Of a stretch of 64,000 nt of DNA, positions 59,120 to 64,000 are shown in pieces. The stretch is from Chitinophaga pendula. GTDB taxonomy: Bacteria; Bacteroidota; Bacteroidia; Chitinophagales; Chitinophagaceae. Positions within the stretch are counted from its first letter, which is position 1. The number at the start of each line of letters is the position of its first letter. The DNA lies in assembly GCF_020386615.1 (NCBI RefSeq), contig NZ_CP077769.1, forward strand, positions 5,146,001-5,210,000, in the 5' to 3' direction. The notes below the pieces were generated by a model. The model was not told the origin of the DNA. It saw nothing but the letters and a program-made list of their open reading frames with translations, and ran no database searches. Position numbers and translations under genes: made by a program.

Positions 59120-59698
59120 TCAGATCTTCATGGAGGTCAGTGCCTCTTTAAATTCTTTTTCATACTTGCCTTGTTCTCCTTTTGGGGAGGTGCAGGTGAC
59201 CACGTACGCGATCTTGTTTTTAGCGAAGACGTATACTTTTACGTCTACTTCCTGGTCGGAGGGGTTGTGAGAGTATTCCATCCAGTTGACTTCCTGGCCG
59301 TTGATCTCTTCTTTACCGACTCCTTTTTCCTTGAAGCCCTGCATCATGCGGCTCATGGTCTGGCGGTTACGGTTAAAGTATTCGTCCATGGTGCTGCTAT
59401 TCATAGCTTCGGTAACCACTACTACGTTGGTACGGAAAGTCATACCAGGTTTGAGGGGTTCGAAGAGGTAGGTGATTTTTAGTCCGCCTACGGTGGTATC
59501 TATTTTCTCCCAGTTGGCCGGCGGGGTGATCTGGAAGGTACCGGTACCGGCGTTAATGCCGGGAGCTTTGTCGACGATCTCCTGGATCTCGGCGGTGGCT
59601 TTGTTTTCGGAAGTTTTGTTCTTACATGCGGGCAATGCTAACAGTGATGCTGCGATCATCACTACAGCGACCAATGGGGCATGTTTTTTCATTCTCAT
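59120..59698 (-). CDS. PsbP/DcrB-like lipoprotein
   Basis: 192 residues. Signal peptide with lipobox LLALPAC (Cys25), then an alpha/beta domain typical of PsbP-like proteins: 'TGTFQITPPANWEKIDTTVG', 'GMTFRTNVVVVTEAMNSSTM', 'GQEVNWMEYSHNPSDQEVDV', 'FAKNKIAYVVTCTSPKGEQG'. Periplasmic or outer-membrane lipoprotein of unknown role. Monocistronic by spacing. Confidence 0.78.
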   Translation of the reverse strand: MRMKKHAPLVAVVMIAASLLALPACKNKTSENKATAEIQEIVDKAPGINAGTGTFQITPPANWEKIDTTVGGLKITYLFEPLKPGMTFRTNVVVVTEAMNSSTMDEYFNRNRQTMSRMMQGFKEKGVGKEEINGQEVNWMEYSHNPSDQEVDVKVYVFAKNKIAYVVTCTSPKGEQGKYEKEFKEALTSMKI

Positions 59699-59805
59699 GA
59701 CTTTAGATTTTATAGAGATAATTGATTAAGAGTGGTTTTTCCCTTTGATTCCTGGTTTTTCTGTTACTGGCGCTATTATTATCAATTATTGTACCGTACC
59801 TGAAG

Positions 59806-60138
59806 TTAGCCCAGAAAACCAAATTTGTGTTCAAAGAGTTTTCCGATGACGGGGACCGGGCTGCGGGCTTCGTTAGCGGCAGCTATCATTCCGAAGATCA
59901 TCAGGATCAGGGGTACGAAAGAAACGAAGGAGAGGATAGCGGCGATAGCGGGGACCAAGTAGGCGATGATGGTGATGGCGATGCTAAGGAGTATTCCAAA
60001 GATAAATACGCCCAGTGCCTGTTCGAGGTGGTACCTTACCAATGGGTTACGCCCGGGTTTATCTTTGAATTGGAAGTATGCGATAATCCAGCCGATGATG
60101 GTGAGGTAGGCGATGATAGCTAATGTTTTGTTGTTCAT
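59806..60138 (-). CDS. DUF4870 small membrane protein
   Basis: 110 residues from MNNKTLAIIAYLTIIGWIIA (a longer frame to 60225 is excluded by the promoter). Three to four transmembrane helices and the family motif NPLVRYHLEQALGVFIF. Function unknown; the family is widespread in Bacteroidota. Confidence 0.88.
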   Translation of the reverse strand: MNNKTLAIIAYLTIIGWIIAYFQFKDKPGRNPLVRYHLEQALGVFIFGILLSIAITIIAYLVPAIAAILSFVSFVPLILMIFGMIAAANEARSPVPVIGKLFEHKFGFLG

Positions 60139-60455
60139 TATACGAGGTTTTTGAGAGTGAGTGAATAGGAGGCAAAGATATCGGGGAGGGTGTACCTGCC
60201 CATAAAACACGCATCTACAAACCATCTACTGGGGGTGTTAGCAAACGTCTACAAAACACTTAAAGTGTTGATTATTATATTATTTAGACATTCCTATTAT
60301 ACGCATACCAGCATTATATCCCTATGGGAGCGAGTATCCGCATTTATTTGTTAACTTGCTGTAGCTGCATGCTGGTGCCGGAAGATGTGCTAGCGCTTAT
60401 CAACCAATGAGGAAAAAAGAACCCATTTTACCATAAAAAAATCCCCGCAGATCTG
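60139..60455. other. Divergent intergenic region DUF4870 / LytTR
   Basis: 317 bp. Contains the DUF4870 -7 element (60173-60180) and an AT-rich stretch near 60260-60310 that may hold the LytTR-gene promoter, though no clean TAnnTTTG box was found for it. No gene seen. Confidence 0.55.
60173..60180 (-). promoter_or_regulatory. Putative -7 element of DUF4870 gene
   Basis: Minus strand TATCTTTG matches TAnnTTTG, 35 bp upstream of the ATG at 60138. Confidence 0.45.
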
Positions 60456-61259
60456 ATGTCCTATGTAACTGACAAGAAGGTCAGCTTTCTAATTGTCGAT
60501 GATGAGAAGGAGGCCTGCAAGAACCTGAAGAACCTATTATATACGTATGTGGATCCTGATATTCACATTGCTGGTATTGCTCATACTACGGAGGAAGCGG
60601 TGCAGCAGATCACTCTTTTACAGCCGGACGCGTTATTTCTTGATATTGAGATGCCCGGGGAGAATGCTTTTGGTTTTCTGGAGCGGATCTATCCTTTTTC
60701 TTTTGAGATCGTGTTTGTGACGGCTTATGACGAGTACGCTATCAAGGCGTTCAAACTGAATGCGGTAGATTATTTATTAAAGCCGATTGACATTCCGGAG
60801 TTGGTGAATGCGGTGCGGAAGGTGGAGGAAAAGTTGCGTTACAAACACTTGCACTGGGATGTGGATAATACGTATGGTAAGTTATCTAAGCAGATCAATG
60901 GGAAGGCGAAGCCGCAGCAGATCACTTTAAAAGATAACAACTGTATAGAGATCGTAGATTTTAAGCACCTGATCTATGTGGCTGCCAATGGTAGTTATTC
61001 GCGGATATATTTCCAGAAGGGGAATGTGGTGAAGGATATTATCTTGAGTCATTCGATTGCTGAATATGAGGAGTTATTGCCGCCGGAGTTGTTTTTCCGT
61101 ATTCACAAATCTTACCTGGTGAACTGTATGTATGTGCGGCAGATCATTAGGGAGGATAATCCGCAGGTGATGGTTGGTGATACGAAGTTGCCGGTGGGCA
61201 GGCGGCGATATGCGGCGTTGATGACATATCTTAAGAACAATGAGTTTTCTGTTGCGTAG
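60456..61259 (+). CDS. LytTR-type response regulator
   Basis: 267 residues. Receiver domain: acidic pair D15/D16 (FLIVDDEKEA), phospho-acceptor Asp63 (LFLDIEMPG), 'TAYDEYAIKAFKLNAVDYLL' with KP. LytTR DNA-binding domain: 'LKDNNCIEIVDFKHLIYVAA', 'NGSYSRIYFQKGNVVKDIIL', 'FFRIHKSYLVNCMYVRQIIR', 'LPVGRRRYAALM'. Overlaps the start of the sensor kinase gene by 20 bp, so they form a two-component pair. Confidence 0.95.
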   Translation: MSYVTDKKVSFLIVDDEKEACKNLKNLLYTYVDPDIHIAGIAHTTEEAVQQITLLQPDALFLDIEMPGENAFGFLERIYPFSFEIVFVTAYDEYAIKAFKLNAVDYLLKPIDIPELVNAVRKVEEKLRYKHLHWDVDNTYGKLSKQINGKAKPQQITLKDNNCIEIVDFKHLIYVAANGSYSRIYFQKGNVVKDIILSHSIAEYEELLPPELFFRIHKSYLVNCMYVRQIIREDNPQVMVGDTKLPVGRRRYAALMTYLKNNEFSVA

Positions 61260-63672
61260 ATACTGGCACATCCTTATCCTATGTCTGCTGGGGCTTACTT
61301 CCACGGGGCCTGTTAGGGGGCAGGATTTTACTATTCTTCATTATAGTACGGAGACGGGTTTGCCCGCTAATATAGTGTATTCGTTGCTCCGGGATCATGC
61401 CGGCTATTTATGGTTTGGTACTGACAAGGGTATTTCGCGGTACAACGGTATCCGCTTTGAGACGCTGACTACTTTTGACGGTTTACCTGACAACGAGATA
61501 TTATTTATCCAGGAGGATAGGTACGGGCGGCTATGGATCTGTACGTATACGGGAGGTGTTTGTTATTATGAGAACGGGGTGTTTCATACTGCTAAAAATA
61601 CGCCGATGCTGGAGTGGGCGGCGAAGTTGCAAGGTATTCCGCGGCTGGCGGTGGAGCAGGACGGCAGTATGACGATTGCGTTTCCGGAGCTGGGTACTTT
61701 CATGAATGTGGACGGTATGCATTGTCAGCGCTTCTCCCCTCCTGCTGTGGCGGGTGACAGTGTTTCGTTCATCCATGTACGGAAGCTGGGCGTGAATCAG
61801 TATGAGCTGATCAGAAACGGGCAGCGGATCAGGATAGACAGTAACTACCGCCGGCTGGTGGTGACGCCTTTGTCTGTTGAGGGGCCATTATCTTATGTGA
61901 GGAGTGAGCGGACTGGTTACCTGTCGGCTCCGACCGGTATTTATACACTGGAGGGCCGGCCTTTGCTGGCATTGACGGCGGTGGACAGTCCTAAGTGGAC
62001 GGCTATTAAGAACCTGTATTATGATCAGCACAATACATTTGCCGGCACGCATGATCAGGGGTTGGTGATCAATGGCATACAGCATATACTGCAGGACTGT
62101 AAGATTACGGGGGTGACACAGGACCCGGCAGGCAACTATTGGGTGAGTACGCTTACCAACGGTGTGTATACGTTTGGTAAAGATTTTTTGCAGACGAAGA
62201 CTATCAAGAATGTATACGAGGGGGATATCAAATTTGCATTTACGGACGAGGGTACTTTATTCTTTACCACTGCCAATAACAACCTGTACCGGTACCAGGA
62301 TGGGGTGGTCAGCAATCTTTTTGATTATTCCCGGTACCGGGGTAAACAGTTCAAGATAATTATGGAACCTGGCTTTCTGGAAGAGAACGGGGAGTATCAT
62401 AGTTTTTATGGTAAGGATCATTTTATACTGGATCAGTTACATGCGGTGCATCCGAGGATCCGGCGTAACAAGATATTAACGGATGAGGCGGATGTGCGGA
62501 ATTCGGATGTGAAGACGGAAGGGAGCAGTATTAAGTCTATCTTTTTTTCTCCCCGGCGGATATCGTTGATGCAGACGGGGCATAAGATCATTTTTATTGA
62601 CCGGGCGCGGGCATTGGCAGGTGGGGAGACTTATTTTGAGGGCAGTGATATCAACCAAGGTAATGATCGGATCATTTCTATGGCGGAGGACGCATCGGAT
62701 GCTATCTGGTATAGTACGCGTAAGAGCATTTTTAAGATCAGTAACGGGAAGGCGGTGCAGCAGCGGCAGTTTGCCGGTATGACATTTAAGCGGTTCTATA
62801 TTTCGGGGAGTTACCTGATTGGCATTACACATGATAACAAGTTGATCATCTGTAATAATATTAACGGGCAGATGCGGGCGGATACGGTGCTGGATCATGA
62901 CTGTATTTGGAACCGGGGTTACCGGCTGGATCCGTCCCATATGTTATTCAGCAGTAACAAGCAGTACCGTATTGTTACGTTACGGCCATCGCCGGATACG
63001 CCGGCTTATGATATTGCTGCAGTAGAGGACCCTTATATCCCTACGCAGGCGGAATATATTACGGCTGACGGGGAGCAATGTTATTTTTTCAAGGGAGGGG
63101 CGGTGACGGCTGTGGGGATTGCGGGGTTGTTGCAACGGCCGGCTCCTCCTGCGCCGGTCTTTACCTATATCAAGACGACGGATAGTATTTACAATACTTT
63201 GCCGGGGCGGATGTTGATCCCTTATGAGGAGCGGCGGAACATCAGTATTGGCTTTTCTGCGTTATCGCTCAGTAGTAAGGATGTGCGGTATGAGTATAGT
63301 ATCTCCAGGGATGAGCATGATGACTGGCAGTTGGTAAAGGGGGAAGAGATTAACCTGTTGTCGCCCGGTTATGGGGATTACCAGATCAAGATAAGGGGTA
63401 AGAGCTTATCGAGTGATTATAGTGTGCCGGCGGTATTGTTGTTGTCGATTGCGAAGCCGTTCTGGGCATCGTGGTGGTTTATTACTGCGGTGGCGGCGGT
63501 GGTGATTTCGCTGGTGTGGGTGGGGGTACGTTACCGTATCCGCTATTTGATACGTAAGCGGGAGCGGGCGCATGCGACGGAGATCAAGTTCATGCGATCG
63601 GAGTATAAGGCATTGAATGCGTTGATGAATCCGCACTTTATATTCAACTATGCCTCAACATCCCTTGCATAA
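61240..63672 (+). CDS. Propeller-type sensor histidine kinase, broken after H-box
   Basis: 810 residues before the stop. Signal peptide (HILILCLLGLTSTGPVRGQ), two-component-regulator propeller repeats ('YSLLRDHAGYLWFGTDKGIS', 'FIQEDRYGRLWICTYTGGVC'), a Y_Y_Y-like domain ('YEYSISRDEHDDWQLVKGEE'), one transmembrane helix (WWFITAVAAVVISLVWVGVR), then the start of the His_kinase (LytS-type) domain up to NPHFIFN. After that the frame reads YASTSLA and stops, with no HATPase domain. The break coincides with entry into a G-free tract. As written it could not act as a kinase; a sequence artefact at this end is likely. Confidence 0.85.
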   Translation: MSFLLRRYWHILILCLLGLTSTGPVRGQDFTILHYSTETGLPANIVYSLLRDHAGYLWFGTDKGISRYNGIRFETLTTFDGLPDNEILFIQEDRYGRLWICTYTGGVCYYENGVFHTAKNTPMLEWAAKLQGIPRLAVEQDGSMTIAFPELGTFMNVDGMHCQRFSPPAVAGDSVSFIHVRKLGVNQYELIRNGQRIRIDSNYRRLVVTPLSVEGPLSYVRSERTGYLSAPTGIYTLEGRPLLALTAVDSPKWTAIKNLYYDQHNTFAGTHDQGLVINGIQHILQDCKITGVTQDPAGNYWVSTLTNGVYTFGKDFLQTKTIKNVYEGDIKFAFTDEGTLFFTTANNNLYRYQDGVVSNLFDYSRYRGKQFKIIMEPGFLEENGEYHSFYGKDHFILDQLHAVHPRIRRNKILTDEADVRNSDVKTEGSSIKSIFFSPRRISLMQTGHKIIFIDRARALAGGETYFEGSDINQGNDRIISMAEDASDAIWYSTRKSIFKISNGKAVQQRQFAGMTFKRFYISGSYLIGITHDNKLIICNNINGQMRADTVLDHDCIWNRGYRLDPSHMLFSSNKQYRIVTLRPSPDTPAYDIAAVEDPYIPTQAEYITADGEQCYFFKGGAVTAVGIAGLLQRPAPPAPVFTYIKTTDSIYNTLPGRMLIPYEERRNISIGFSALSLSSKDVRYEYSISRDEHDDWQLVKGEEINLLSPGYGDYQIKIRGKSLSSDYSVPAVLLLSIAKPFWASWWFITAVAAVVISLVWVGVRYRIRYLIRKRERAHATEIKFMRSEYKALNALMNPHFIFNYASTSLA

Positions 63673-64000
63673 CCCCTCTTCACACTTTTTCCTCTCCATC
63701 TCATTACAAAAAAACCCCCATCACCCCTTCTCCACATCCACAACTCATCCTTCCTCATTCACTAAAATCCTCCTTACTCACTCCCCCCAAAAATTATCTA
63801 CCAACACATCCTATTCTCTAATCTCAACCTATCTATTAATCCAACTACAATCTCAATCATCTCCTTATTCCAATTCACTATATCATTTCCCAAATATTAT
63901 CTCCCAATTACTCTCCATTACAACTCCCCTTTAATCATTCTTCTTACCTTTCCCACCATATTTACAAATATACATCTCCTTTCAATATACACTCCTTACT
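63668..64000. other. 333-base tract without guanine
   Basis: The last G of the window is at 63667; all following bases are A, C or T, without simple repetition. The 94-residue frame across it (Ser/Pro/Thr/Asn-rich) is a product of this composition, not a gene. The tract replaces the expected catalytic part of the sensor kinase. Confidence 0.9.

Noticed and set aside
63650..63934. 94-codon frame at the right end
   Set aside because: It is forced open by the lack of G in this tract (no TAG or TGA possible); it has no protein features.
1..64000. CRISPR array, rRNA or tRNA genes
   Set aside because: No regularly spaced 25-40-nt repeats, no rRNA-like sequence and no cloverleaf with TTCRA-type T-loop was recognised while reading. 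A tRNAscan and repeat-finder run would settle it.

Overview
The window looks like a Bacteroidota chromosome, most likely Chitinophagaceae (Chitinophaga-like). The signs are two SusC/SusD pairs, ECF sigma/FecR pairs feeding outer-membrane receptors, LytTR and 7TM-DISM signalling, bactofilin, DUF3570/DUF4266 proteins, two large RHS/YD proteins, and promoters with the Bacteroidota -7 element TAnnTTTG. I saw no rRNA, tRNA, CRISPR array or intact insertion sequence. Assignments rest on reading translated sequence; no database search was run.

Layout. 1-4.2 kb (minus): ECF sigma, FecR anti-sigma, then a TonB-dependent receptor that runs off the left edge. 4.4-12.3 kb (minus): SusC, SusD, calcineurin-like phosphoesterase, SGNH esterase and glycerophosphodiesterase, followed upstream by glpD, glpK and a PadR regulator (12.5-16.4 kb). 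Together they read as a glycerophosphodiester/lipid-headgroup utilisation region that delivers glycerol-3-phosphate to GlpD. 16.6-22 kb (plus): an MscS channel, then a thioredoxin-like protein, ApbE flavin transferase, DUF4266 lipoprotein and DUF3570 barrel operon. 22.1-28.1 kb (minus): SusC, SusD and a GH30 glycosidase, a small polysaccharide utilisation locus. 28.6-30.6 kb: a 7TM-DISM sensor fused to an IS1595-type transposase zinc ribbon. 30.8-32.4 kb (plus): an actin-like (ParM-type) protein whose phosphate-1 motif appears to lie at its C-terminus, in a tight operon with a bactofilin.

32.4-44.2 kb is an AT-richer polymorphic-toxin island, read leftwards: an SpvB/RHS-like partner, a 1491-residue RHS protein with a variable tip, its overlapping lipoprotein immunity candidate, then displaced remnants. 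These include a truncated Fic/Doc tip, several small immunity-like genes, DUF4291, and a duplicated ~0.84-kb XRE + immunity unit whose left copy carries a nonsense codon. 44.6-49.3 kb: DinB-like protein, a small double-glycine-leader peptide with a knottin-like cysteine pattern, a Tat-exported sugar-phosphate-isomerase-like protein, thioredoxin-like and ABC-F proteins. 49.9-56.4 kb (plus): an ECF sigma/FecR system controlling unusual proteins made of 'GVQIAGxxN' repeats, an LpxL-type acyltransferase and an outer-membrane barrel. Three matching candidate ECF promoters (GGGGTA-N15-GT[CT]) precede these transcription units. 56.8-60.1 kb: Lrp regulator, SUFU protein with two PH-like membrane proteins, lipoprotein, DUF4870. 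60.5-63.7 kb: LytTR response regulator and a propeller-type sensor kinase that breaks off just after the NPHFIFN motif, where the last 333 bases of the window contain no G at all.

The main candidates for something new are the apparently permuted actin/bactofilin pair, the membrane sensor/transposase-ribbon fusion, the knottin-like peptide, and the FecR-sensed repeat proteins without a TonB barrel.
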